Below, one piece after another: positions 1-7,574 of a DNA stretch of 10,557 nt. Source of the stretch: DASYZQ01 sp035946175 (GTDB taxonomy: Bacteria > Patescibacteriota > Saccharimonadia > Saccharimonadales > UBA4665); assembly GCA_035946175.1 (NCBI GenBank), contig DASYZQ010000001.1, positions 1 through 10,557 of the forward strand, in the 5' to 3' direction. Numbering within the stretch: the stretch's first letter is position 1; the number at the start of each line of letters is the position of its first letter. The notes beneath the pieces are model-generated. The model saw nothing but the letters and a program-made list of their open reading frames with translations. It searched no databases and had not been told where the DNA came from. Made by a program: the position numbers and the translations under genes.

Positions 1-2
1 CA

Positions 3-2516
3 TCTCCAGATACTGCTACAGGCAGAGGAGGGAGTGATAGACAGCCGCCTGGAGGGGATGGAGGTAGAGGCAGAGGAGGGGATGGACATGATGGAGGAGA
101 TACTATACCAATACCTATGCCGGGGGAGGGGGAGGATAGAGGGATAATTCATCAACAGCTGGAGCGTGCTAACACGCTCCGCCAACTCACCACAGTAACT
201 GATGAGACTGCCGAACAATTTCGCTTAGGCCTATGGGATATTGCTGCACAAGTCGCTGGGACGACGATATCTCCGAGCCAGCAAGATGCTATCTCCGCAT
301 ATACAGGTCTAATAGAGTGGCAGGTCCTAGGGCGTCAGGGAGATTGCTTGCCTCAGGGGGCGGTTTTAGCTACTACACGCGAAGGATTATGCCCAATGTT
401 GGATTATAGAGTACCCTGGCTTAATCGAAGTATCGATGAACTTCCTACCCAGTTTAAACGATTGGGTCTGCAGAGTGTACTAGATCGTGCCTGGGCGGAT
501 ATTGATTCTCGGAAGATTGAAATTGAAGCAGTGATCAGAGATATGATACATAACACTGCTGAATATCAGTTGCTGAGATCTTTCGACCAGCCACAGCATA
601 GGCCGGTGGAAGTGCCGATCAATCGTTTTTGGCACCAGGTTCGTGCTAGCCAACTAGAGCAGGAGGCCCGGCGTCAATTCGGACTTCGGCCGGATGAGCA
701 GATCCCTATGCACTCGCCGGCAGCCGCTAAACTTCAAAGGGGTCTTTACGAGCTTGATGAGGAGATGATGAGAAGACCTCGACCTCGGCCAGAGCAAGGT
801 CAACAAGAGGCTATACTGCGTGCTCAGGCCTACTTTACCCCTTGGATTATTGAAGCATATACACAGCACTTGGGATTACCATTAGGCAGCATATACTACG
901 ACGATGAGAGGGAAAGTCTATATATTCGTGCACAAGACGGCAGTAAGGACATGCCAGCAGGAATTGTCATTGAAAACGCAATTGACAAATTGAACGAAAC
1001 CCTATTTGTCGGTCCCGAAGAGATGCGTTTTTTGGGGTGGCAGCTTCTTTATGAGGCCGTGGGGATAATCATGAACCCGCAAACGAAGACTGGCTTACGC
1101 GAGGCGATTGATATAAGCGTCGATAGGTCTATCAGAGAGGTAGCCCAGCTGCTGCGTGAATCCATTGCCCATGCAGACCTGGGGGTTACTATATTTGCTA
1201 CCAAACTCATGACACTTCTACGGCAGCCGCGGGCCCATATTGTAGGTTTGGACTCGCTGATTGACGCATCGGAACAGCAATATTTGTTTTCTCAATATCA
1301 TTGGGGTGGAGTATTTCATGACCGTTCCGATGTACTCACGAGGACTGAACTATTAAGAGATCTGCATACAGAACTCGGCCATGTCGAGCATTATAGACCA
1401 GCAAGTTGCCGAGTGCCGCTACGTCTATTGCTATTTGAACCGGACCAGCAACAACAAGATCTACCGCCGTTTGCTCCACATGAAGAGCTTGTCATACGAT
1501 TATCGCAAGCACTTGATAGTGAAGTTGTTCCGCGGATACTTGGGTATACCCTGGTGAGTCGATCGTCCCCTGATAGGCGTTATGGGTTCATTGCTAGCCC
1601 CTCGGGAGATCCATATCAGGAGTGCTCGGTACCGATTAATAACCAGCAACGACAGATACTCATTGCCAGATATATGCAGCTTGGGCTTCATCCCCTGGTC
1701 CAGCAACTTACCGATGCTAACAATCTTACAGTAGCCATGTTAGTCAAAATGGTGAGAGGTGAGATGGAGTATGTGTTGCCAGATAGGCCTGTGACTCACC
1801 ATCTCAACAACTGGGGGGACTTTACTGAAGTCGTGCAGGACGGGAGACTACAAGTACAATGCACAGGCGCAGCTTCATTTCTTAAAAAATCATTGCAGGA
1901 AGTATTTGGCCCAGGCTGCGCCGGTGTTGCCCGAGGCAACACCATTAATGGTACGACATCGTTTATCAATCGACTTGGACATGCACAAGTAGCTTTTAGT
2001 AATGATGGCTGGCAGTACCTGCTAGATGCGGTACCTCCTATTTCTATTGATACTAGGCCGACCCACCAACGCTTGCCTGAGGAATGGGCTTTTAGGCGGA
2101 TACCCAACGCATCCGCCCCTCGGCTAATAAGAGATCTAACAGCAGCCGATTATAATGTTGAGTTACCACTTAAACCGCCCAAGCCATTAGATGAGCAGGT
2201 AGGCGACCTTATGAACAGCGTAGTCGAACAACTAAAAGTAGCCTTTGATTTGCGAACTAATGAAAAACTCTATGCATATCTCGTCGGTTTACCTCGGCAT
2301 GATCCCGCCCGGCAAACATTGGAGCTACTTATGCATTTTAAGACGCAGCCTATGGCAGATGAGCAGCGTCGTGTTATAGTGCGATATCTCATACGATGTG
2401 TTGACGCCGACCCTAAGGATAAAAGGAGGCAAGGTATAGATCACTATTCGACTACCTTTCTCGAATACCTACGAGATACTGCTATGCATTTTGATGCTAT
2501 AGTGCGTCAGGACTAG
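3..2516 (+). CDS. Large transglutaminase-like domain protein, 5' partial
   Basis: The frame has no stop from base 3 to the TAG at 2514-2516, so the gene probably continues left of the window. The first candidate ATG inside is at 117, giving 799 residues, and residue numbers here count from it. Most of the protein is unrecognised: residues 1-540 are mixed, mainly helical-looking and charged, with no membrane segment or signal peptide. Near the C-terminus is a recognisable transglutaminase/papain-like core: C582 in VQCTGAAS, H622 in LGHAQVAF, and D637 in QYLLDAVPP after DGW. The 40- and 15-residue spacing matches the catalytic triad of that fold, and the helix before it (about 545-560) also fits. 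Members are cysteine peptidases, amidases or cross-linking enzymes; the substrate here is unknown. Residues 640-799 form a helical tail. ATA, CTA, AGA and AGG codons are far more frequent than in the ftsA cluster downstream. The gene is real; the fold is likely and activity is inferred. An alternative start at 117 is possible because TATACC lies 7 bases upstream. Confidence 0.75.
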   Translation, partial: SPDTATGRGGSDRQPPGGDGGRGRGGDGHDGGDTIPIPMPGEGEDRGIIHQQLERANTLRQLTTVTDETAEQFRLGLWDIAAQVAGTTISPSQQDAISAYTGLIEWQVLGRQGDCLPQGAVLATTREGLCPMLDYRVPWLNRSIDELPTQFKRLGLQSVLDRAWADIDSRKIEIEAVIRDMIHNTAEYQLLRSFDQPQHRPVEVPINRFWHQVRASQLEQEARRQFGLRPDEQIPMHSPAAAKLQRGLYELDEEMMRRPRPRPEQGQQEAILRAQAYFTPWIIEAYTQHLGLPLGSIYYDDERESLYIRAQDGSKDMPAGIVIENAIDKLNETLFVGPEEMRFLGWQLLYEAVGIIMNPQTKTGLREAIDISVDRSIREVAQLLRESIAHADLGVTIFATKLMTLLRQPRAHIVGLDSLIDASEQQYLFSQYHWGGVFHDRSDVLTRTELLRDLHTELGHVEHYRPASCRVPLRLLLFEPDQQQQDLPPFAPHEELVIRLSQALDSEVVPRILGYTLVSRSSPDRRYGFIASPSGDPYQECSVPINNQQRQILIARYMQLGLHPLVQQLTDANNLTVAMLVKMVRGEMEYVLPDRPVTHHLNNWGDFTEVVQDGRLQVQCTGAASFLKKSLQEVFGPGCAGVARGNTINGTTSFINRLGHAQVAFSNDGWQYLLDAVPPISIDTRPTHQRLPEEWAFRRIPNASAPRLIRDLTAADYNVELPLKPPKPLDEQVGDLMNSVVEQLKVAFDLRTNEKLYAYLVGLPRHDPARQTLELLMHFKTQPMADEQRRVIVRYLIRCVDADPKDKRRQGIDHYSTTFLEYLRDTAMHFDAIVRQD
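20..86 (+). repeat. Short in-frame direct repeats coding Gly/Asp/Arg-rich segment
   Basis: A 13-base unit (AGGCAGAGGAGGG) occurs at 20-32 and 68-80, 48 bases (16 codons) apart. A 12-base unit (GGAGGGGATGGA) occurs at 51-62 and 75-86, 24 bases (8 codons) apart. Both spacings are multiples of three. In the frame of the downstream gene the stretch encodes a flexible linker rich in Gly, Asp and Arg. This supports translation upstream of the ATG at 117, although the frame starting at base 1 is also open here (to a TAA near 148). Confidence 0.55.
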
Positions 2517-2527
2517 AATAAATAAGG

Positions 2528-2558
2528 CTGAGTATTACCGTAAAATATGCAGTTTTTT
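2528..2558 (+). terminator. Likely intrinsic terminator after the transglutaminase-like gene
   Basis: An imperfect stem pairs CTG (2528-2530) with CAG (2550-2552) and GTATT (2532-2536) with AATAT, with one mismatch and one G-T pair. Six T follow at 2553-2558. The hairpin starts 11 bases after the TAG stop of the upstream gene and lies before the next promoter, where a terminator is expected. The stem is AT-rich and modest, so confidence is moderate. Confidence 0.5.
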
Positions 2559-2615
2559 GAGCTGACATCAAATTCGATAAAATAGTTCATTGAGCCATTC
2601 TTGCTCTTGTGACCA

Positions 2616-2624
2616 TGTTATAAT
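2616..2624 (+). promoter_or_regulatory. Extended -10 promoter of the ftsA cluster
   Basis: TGTTATAAT is a perfect extended -10 element (TGn followed by TATAAT at 2619-2624). No good -35 lies at normal spacing, which is typical for extended -10 promoters. The predicted transcription start is near 2631, leaving only about 6 untranslated bases before the ATG at 2637, too few for a Shine-Dalgarno site. Confidence 0.6.
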
Positions 2625-2636
2625 CATCTACAGGTT

Positions 2637-3971
2637 ATGCTTACTAACTTCAAAAACCTGGGCCACAGTGTTGCTTCCAGGGTTGCCAACACTACTGCTG
2701 AAGTCAATGCGCGGATGAATCAACGGGCACCGGCTGAACAGCGACATATCGTCGGCTTAGACATTGGGACGGAATTCATTAAAGCGCTTATTGGAACAGT
2801 GGTTGATAACCGTATTGAAATTATCGGCGTGGGGCGGCAGCATCAGGAGCTAAGTGACATGCAGGCCGGTGCCATCGCAGATATCAGCCGAGTGGTCGAG
2901 AACTGCGACAAAGCTCTCACCCAGGCCGAGCAACAGTCCGGCGTCAGCGTCCGTAGCGCTGTGATTGGTATTGCCGGTGAGTTGGTCAAAGGGACGACTG
3001 CCACGGTGCGGGTGATTCGCAAACAGCCCGACAAACCGCTGGATCTGACGGAAGTTGAGCGTATTATCAAACTGGTTCAGCAGCGGGCCGAATCCAGGGC
3101 TAAAAAACAACTGGCCTGGGAACTTGGCGGCAAGTCGGTCGAGGTACGGTTGGTTAATAGCGCTTTGGTAGGTATCGAGATTGATGGCTATAAGGTGACG
3201 AACCCGATTGGCTTTCAGGGCAGTGATGTAGTGGTGCAGCTGTATACTGCCTTTGCGCCGATGATACACATCGGAGCTCTGGAGCGAACTGCCCAGCAGC
3301 TGGATCTTGATCTGTTGGCCGTGGCCGCAGAGCCATTTGCCGTGTCTCGTTCAGTGATTGGTGATGATACCAGTGCCAGTATGAGCGCCATTCTCATGGA
3401 TATTGGCGGTGGTACGACAGATATCGCCGTGGTTCATGAGGGCGGTGTGCAGGGAACCAAGATGTTTGGCATCGGCGGGAGAGCCTTTACTCGGGCGATC
3501 GAGAGAGAACTGAACGTTGAATTTTCCCAGGCTGAAGAGCTCAAGCTCAATATTGCCACTAACAAAGTCCCCCGTTCACAGGCGCCCGCCATTGAAGCCG
3601 CGCTCGGTAAAACCCTGGATGTATGGATCAATGGCGTAGAGTTGGCACTGGATGAATTTGACGACAAGCTGGACAATCTGCCCAACCGATTGCTGCTCTG
3701 CGGTGGCGGTTCAAGCCTCGATATGATTATGGACAAATTGCACGAAAGCGGATGGCACAAGAACCTGCCATTTACCCGAAAGCCCACCGTGCAGCATATT
3801 CAGCCGGAGCAAGTAGTTGGGATTGTTGACAAGACCGGCTACGTTACCGATCATACCTTTATAACTGCGATGGGCCTGTTACGGGTTGGTCTAGATACCT
3901 TGCAGTTTTCGAGCCCAAGCAGTAAAAATGATACTATTCAGGAAAAAATAGATAAAATGCTTCGCGTATAG
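2637..3971 (+). CDS. ftsA: Cell division protein FtsA (actin-like ATPase)
   Basis: FtsA-family actin fold ATPase that tethers FtsZ filaments to the inner membrane and recruits division proteins. Visible signatures: phosphate-1 loop GLDIGT at residues 40-45; the FtsA-type stretch EIIGVG at 61-66; GIAG at 111-114; the inserted 1C/SHS2 subdomain at about 115-210, including DGYKVTNPIGF; phosphate-2 loop DIGGGTTD at 255-262; adenosine motif CGGGSS at 355-360. At 444 residues the length is normal for FtsA. The last residues (IQEKIDKMLRV) could form the amphipathic membrane-targeting helix, though it is short. An extra polar segment of about 35 residues precedes the core. The start at 2637 lies directly behind a strong -10 box; the in-frame TGA at 2610 leaves no other ATG. 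It is the first gene of a four-gene cluster. PilM is the main alternative, but the 1C sequence favours FtsA. Confidence 0.85.
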   Translation: MLTNFKNLGHSVASRVANTTAEVNARMNQRAPAEQRHIVGLDIGTEFIKALIGTVVDNRIEIIGVGRQHQELSDMQAGAIADISRVVENCDKALTQAEQQSGVSVRSAVIGIAGELVKGTTATVRVIRKQPDKPLDLTEVERIIKLVQQRAESRAKKQLAWELGGKSVEVRLVNSALVGIEIDGYKVTNPIGFQGSDVVVQLYTAFAPMIHIGALERTAQQLDLDLLAVAAEPFAVSRSVIGDDTSASMSAILMDIGGGTTDIAVVHEGGVQGTKMFGIGGRAFTRAIERELNVEFSQAEELKLNIATNKVPRSQAPAIEAALGKTLDVWINGVELALDEFDDKLDNLPNRLLLCGGGSSLDMIMDKLHESGWHKNLPFTRKPTVQHIQPEQVVGIVDKTGYVTDHTFITAMGLLRVGLDTLQFSSPSSKNDTIQEKIDKMLRV

Positions 3972-3989
3972 AAAGCGACACGAAAGACG

Positions 3990-5702
3990 ATGGCTGAAAG
4001 CACCAACAGTAAAGACGTCATCTATATCGATGCCGAAGAAGAGATCACTGGTCTTATAGATAAGGTTAGGAGCACCCAGCACCAGATTGTCGCCTTAGTA
4101 CTGCCCAAGCGCGCTTCATTGCTGCAGAGCATTGTCAATATGAAGCTTTTAAAGCGCTCCGCAGATGAGGCCAAAAAGCACGTAGTGCTTATCACCAGCG
4201 AAGAGGGGCTACTGCCGTTGGCTGGCAGCGTTGGCATGCATGTAGCCCGTAATCTGCAGACCAGGCCTGAGATACCGCCTGCCCCACCCAAGCCGGGCCA
4301 TGATGTTGACGACGTCGAAGAGTCGGTCTCCATGAAGGAGGATCATGAAACATCGCTCGACAAAACCAAACCGATTGGTGAACTGGCTGGCCTGCCGGCT
4401 GCCGATGAGGGTCCTATCGAGCTGGATAACAGTGAGGGCCCGAAGTTAGCTGAATCTGCCAAGGCAGCGAAACAAGCTGCTAAAGGTAAAAATAAGAAGC
4501 TGAGGGTGCCTAACTTCAATAAGTTCCGCAGCTGGCTATTTCTGGGCGGAATAGCAGTTGTCGTCTTTGTATTGTTGCTCTATGTTTGTTTGAGTGTTCT
4601 GCCGCGAGCGACCGTCACCGTGGACACCAATAGCCAGACGATCAATGCAACGGTGCCAGTGACATTAAGCACCTCGGCGACAAGCGTCAACACAGGCGCC
4701 CAGGTTGTGCCGGCTCAAGTAGCTCAGACTCAGAAGACCTTTACGGGCCAAGCCAACGCCACTGGCCAGCAGAACAATGGCCAAAAAGCCAGTGGCTCAG
4801 TAGTTTTTTACGACTGCGATAAAAATGATATACAGCAAGGAGTTAGCGAAACCGTACCAGCCGGCGTCGGTATCAGTGCTGGTGGCAATACGTATATTAC
4901 CCAGCAAAGCGTAACTGTCCCTCCGAGCAATTTTGACAAGAATGGCAACTGTAAAAACAACAACCCCTCGGGACAGGTCCAGGTTATTGCCCAGTCGGCT
5001 GGTGCAGGCAGTAATACAAGCAGCAATACCAGCTTTAGTGTCAATTTCGCTAACCCCAACGGTGACGGGACAAATAGTTTTAGCGCTGTCAGCGCTAGTG
5101 GTATGAGCGGTGGCACCGATAATATCACCCAAATTGTGCAACAGGCGGATATCGACAATGCGAAGAGCAAAATCAATCCCGATAGCAATCCGGTGAAGGC
5201 CCAGCTGCAGAGTGATCTGCAGAGCGAAGGCCTGTACCCGATACCAGCTACCTTTACGGCTGGTACCCCAACGGTTTCCAACAGCACTAATGCAGGGTCT
5301 GCGGCCAGCAGTGTGACAGTAACAGAAGGGATTACCTACACTATGCTCGGCGCCCACCAGAGTGATTTGGACCAGATCATTGACAGTAGTGTGAGCGGGC
5401 AGATCAGTAGCAGTTCGCAGAAAATTCTCAACGACGGCCTCGGTAGTGCGACGATTACCTCGCAAAACCCAAACTCGGGTAGCGCCGCGGTCAGTATACA
5501 GACCGGAGTCCTGGTTGGCTCGGCGCTTGATCAAGCGACCATCAAAAAGCAGGTTGCCGGTGCCAAGCCCGCCTCCGCTGAGACGACTATTCGCAACTAC
5601 CCAGGGGTTACTAATGTTCGAGTCAGTCTCAGCCCCTTCTGGGTCACCGGTATCCCGAAAAATACGAGCAAAATAACGGTTAAAATCGTCAACCCGAACT
5701 AA
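3990..5702 (+). CDS. Single-pass membrane protein with baseplate-J-like outer region
   Basis: 570 residues in three parts. Residues 1-90 look like a small cytoplasmic alpha/beta domain (DVIYIDAEEEITGLIDKV, then VVLITSEEGLLPLAG at about 65-79). Residues 90-180 are an acidic then Lys/Arg-rich linker. One membrane helix lies at about 181-204, with basic residues before it, so the N-terminus is inside. Residues 205-570 are outside and very rich in Ser, Thr, Asn, Gly and Gln. Within them, about 268-380 resembles the baseplate J/gp47 family (SETVPAGVGISAGGNTYITQ is typical). C276 and C321 in this region could form a disulfide. The gene starts 18 bases after ftsA and ends 3 bases before ruvX, so it is probably co-transcribed. 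A role in envelope organisation or division is inferred from context; no phage tail genes are nearby, so it is not evidence of a prophage. Exact function unknown. Confidence 0.8.
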   Translation: MAESTNSKDVIYIDAEEEITGLIDKVRSTQHQIVALVLPKRASLLQSIVNMKLLKRSADEAKKHVVLITSEEGLLPLAGSVGMHVARNLQTRPEIPPAPPKPGHDVDDVEESVSMKEDHETSLDKTKPIGELAGLPAADEGPIELDNSEGPKLAESAKAAKQAAKGKNKKLRVPNFNKFRSWLFLGGIAVVVFVLLLYVCLSVLPRATVTVDTNSQTINATVPVTLSTSATSVNTGAQVVPAQVAQTQKTFTGQANATGQQNNGQKASGSVVFYDCDKNDIQQGVSETVPAGVGISAGGNTYITQQSVTVPPSNFDKNGNCKNNNPSGQVQVIAQSAGAGSNTSSNTSFSVNFANPNGDGTNSFSAVSASGMSGGTDNITQIVQQADIDNAKSKINPDSNPVKAQLQSDLQSEGLYPIPATFTAGTPTVSNSTNAGSAASSVTVTEGITYTMLGAHQSDLDQIIDSSVSGQISSSSQKILNDGLGSATITSQNPNSGSAAVSIQTGVLVGSALDQATIKKQVAGAKPASAETTIRNYPGVTNVRVSLSPFWVTGIPKNTSKITVKIVNPN

Positions 5703-5705
5703 GCG

Positions 5706-6137
5706 ATGGTAGATACCAAAGCGACTATGGTAGCGCTGGATATTGGCGATCGCCGGATCGGTGTTGCGGTAGCCAGCCGCGTTGCCCGTCTGGCTGCACC
5801 GCTCATCACCGTTGCTAACGATGAGCAGGTTATGAAGCGGCTGGGCCAAATCTTACAACAGCATCATGCTTCGGCGGTGGTAGTGGGGTTGCCGAGAGGT
5901 CTTGATGGCCAACACACGGCTCAGACGACTGCTGTTGAGACATTCGTAACTGCACTGCGTGCCCATGTCGACCTACCAATTTATTGGCAGGACGAGGCCT
6001 TAAGCTCCAAGCGGGCTGAAGCAGAGCTGAATGGGCGGCGTGCGGCATACCGTAAAGAAGACATCGATAGCCTGGCAGCCAGCTACATTTTAGAGGACTT
6101 TCTACACGATCACTTTAGGGAGCCTGCGGTGTCATGA
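5706..6137 (+). CDS. ruvX: RuvX/YqgF family RNase H-fold nuclease (pre-16S rRNA processing)
   Basis: 143 residues, close to the usual length of about 140. YqgF/RuvX proteins are RNase H-fold nucleases of the cytoplasm, linked to maturation of the 16S rRNA 5' end and formerly called putative Holliday junction resolvases. Motifs: ALDIGDRRIGVA at 10-21 with acidic D12, VVGLPRGLDG at 59-68, QDEALSSKRAE at 95-105 with E97, and EDIDSLAASYIL at 118-129 with D121; the three acidic residues are the expected metal-binding set. It begins one codon after the TAA of the preceding gene, in the same frame, and overlaps mltG by 4 bases. No clear ribosome site precedes 5706, so translational coupling is likely. 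A second ATG at 5727 (M8) would begin just at the conserved domain and could be the true start. Confidence 0.88.
   Translation: MVDTKATMVALDIGDRRIGVAVASRVARLAAPLITVANDEQVMKRLGQILQQHHASAVVVGLPRGLDGQHTAQTTAVETFVTALRAHVDLPIYWQDEALSSKRAEAELNGRRAAYRKEDIDSLAASYILEDFLHDHFREPAVS
6117..6122 (+). promoter_or_regulatory. Shine-Dalgarno-like site for mltG
   Basis: AGGGAG lies 11 bases before the mltG ATG at 6134, inside the end of ruvX. It is the clearest ribosome-binding-like site in the window and supports the overlapping start. The other starts with an identifiable promoter lack one. Confidence 0.4.
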
Positions 6138-7189
6138 AATATACCGTACGTCCCCAGAAACGTAGTTACCCTAAACGTCTCTTTATTATCAGTGCTGTGC
6201 TGGTTGTGGGTATCGTGGTTGCCACGATATTTGCGCAACGAACCTATCACCGCTATCTTGGCCCGCTGAATCCCTCAGACCAGCAAGTGCAACTGGTGAC
6301 AGTGGAGCCTGGAGGTTCAGTTGATTCCATCGCTCGACTGCTTCAGAGCAAGGGGATTATTCGGAGCGCCTGGGCATTCGAGCTGTATGTCAGCGCCCAG
6401 CGAGTACGTACTGGCTTAGAAGCCGGCACCTATCGATTATCGACCAGTGAGGGAGTCGAAGAAATCGTATCCCAATTGAGCCATGGCAAGATAGCCACCA
6501 ATCTGGTGACGATCCTACCCGGGCAGCGGCTTGATCAGCTGGAGCAGACTTTTATAGACGACGGCTATAGCGCGTCGGCAGTTGGTGCAGCCTTTAACGA
6601 CCCGTCGCTTTATAAAAGCGAACCAATCATGGCTCTAAGACCTGACGGTGCCAGTTTGGAGGGGCTACTGTATCCGGACTCATTCCAAAAAACGGATACT
6701 ACGACCATGCAGCAAATCGTGCAAGAATCACTGGCCGAGATGAATCAGAAGCTGACGTCGAGTTGGCGAGCCGCATTGACCGGCGAAGGGCTGAGCCCAT
6801 ATCAAGGGCTTGTTCTTGCTTCCATGGTCGAACAGGAGGCCGCTAATCAGGCGGATCGTGACCAAGTGGCGCAGGTTTTCTTAAGTCGCTTGCATGCAAG
6901 TATGCCGCTCGGCTCGGATGTTACTGCTTACTACGGGGATCATGTAGCCGGGCAATCGCCGAGTCTCACCCTTGATACACCATATAACACGCTTATTCAT
7001 ACCGGGCTACCGCCAACACCTATCAGCACGGTAAGCAGTAGTTCCCTGCAGGCCGTTGCCTATCCGTCACACACCAATTGGCTATACTTTGTAACTGGCG
7101 ATGACGGGGTAACCCACTTTTCACAAACGTTGGCCGAACACCAGCAATTGACCCAACAGTATTGTCACAAACTATGTAGCGGCGATTGA
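6134..7189 (+). CDS. mltG: Endolytic peptidoglycan transglycosylase MltG
   Basis: 351 residues, normal for the family. MltG is an inner-membrane lytic transglycosylase that cuts nascent glycan strands and is thought to set chain length. The sequence has a basic N-terminus, one membrane helix at about 15-34, a LysM-like region at about 50-120 (VEPGGSVDSIARLLQSKGII and a LEAGTYRLS segment), then the YceG catalytic domain. Conserved motifs: LEGLLYPDSF at 175-184, LASMVEQEA at 228-236 with the expected catalytic Glu at E233, PLGSDVTAYY at 248-257, and a C-terminal segment with PYNT, GLPPTPIS, LYFV and HFSQTLAEH. The start overlaps ruvX by 4 bases (ATGA), indicating coupling. Adjacency of ruvX and mltG is also known in Firmicutes (yrrK/yrrL). 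It closes the envelope/division cluster; no T-rich terminator hairpin is obvious directly after it. Confidence 0.93.
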   Translation: MKYTVRPQKRSYPKRLFIISAVLVVGIVVATIFAQRTYHRYLGPLNPSDQQVQLVTVEPGGSVDSIARLLQSKGIIRSAWAFELYVSAQRVRTGLEAGTYRLSTSEGVEEIVSQLSHGKIATNLVTILPGQRLDQLEQTFIDDGYSASAVGAAFNDPSLYKSEPIMALRPDGASLEGLLYPDSFQKTDTTTMQQIVQESLAEMNQKLTSSWRAALTGEGLSPYQGLVLASMVEQEAANQADRDQVAQVFLSRLHASMPLGSDVTAYYGDHVAGQSPSLTLDTPYNTLIHTGLPPTPISTVSSSSLQAVAYPSHTNWLYFVTGDDGVTHFSQTLAEHQQLTQQYCHKLCSGD

Positions 7190-7207
7190 GTTCTGACAGC
7201 TAAATTC

Positions 7208-7237
7208 TTGATGCGGCGAAAGGTTCCAACATATTAT
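7208..7237 (+). promoter_or_regulatory. Possible promoter inside the mltG downstream gap
   Basis: TTGATG at 7208-7213, an 18-base spacer and TATTAT at 7232-7237 resemble a sigma-70-type promoter (5 of 6 matches in the -10). Transcription would start near 7244 and run into non-coding sequence before the radical SAM gene. It overlaps the 7219-7258 inverted repeat, so the two readings compete. Confidence 0.3.
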
Positions 7238-7544
7238 CTGTGTCGCGAATGTACCTTTACGTCAAGCCATATAAGACGCCAGCAGAGATAGACTCGATAA
7301 ATTGTCGAGCTGGGGTTATACTAAACAACTATAAGAATGTAGCAATTGTAAATACTTCTACATTTAGAAGAATCCTGAGCTCATGCACCTAGCGCTCACT
7401 GCTTTTCGGCATCAGAAGCGCTCGGAAATCGTCCCATATGGCCAGCCATTGGAATTTACGCATTTCAATCCCTAGAAATAGGTTTGGTTTATCATAGGGC
7501 AAAAGAGACAATCAAACGCTACGTCTTACGAGTCCGGTCATAGT

Positions 7545-7574
7545 TTGAAACTAGGCCACCCTTAATGCTACAGT
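7545..7574 (+). promoter_or_regulatory. Promoter of the radical SAM gene
   Basis: TTGAAA at 7545-7550, an 18-base spacer, then an extended -10 TGCTACAGT (hexamer TACAGT at 7569-7574). Exactly 6 bases separate the hexamer from the ATG at 7581, so the transcript should begin at or next to the start codon. An in-frame TAA at 7563-7565, with no other start codon after it, fixes the ATG and independently supports this arrangement. Confidence 0.55.

Noticed and set aside
2850..3269. 139-residue minus-strand frame inside ftsA
   Set aside because: Antisense to well-conserved FtsA motifs, with no promoter, ribosome site or domain of its own.
3990..5702. Prophage or phage-tail-like injection system, from the baseplate-J-like protein
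   Set aside because: No sheath, tube, tape-measure or other tail genes are nearby. The protein has a cytoplasmic domain and membrane anchor and sits in a division/cell-wall cluster.
4797..5849. 350-residue open frame on the minus strand
   Set aside because: It lies wholly opposite the J-like gene and the start of ruvX, which have clear domains. The Ser/Thr/Asn-rich coding strand simply yields few stops in reverse; the peptide shows no recognisable domain.
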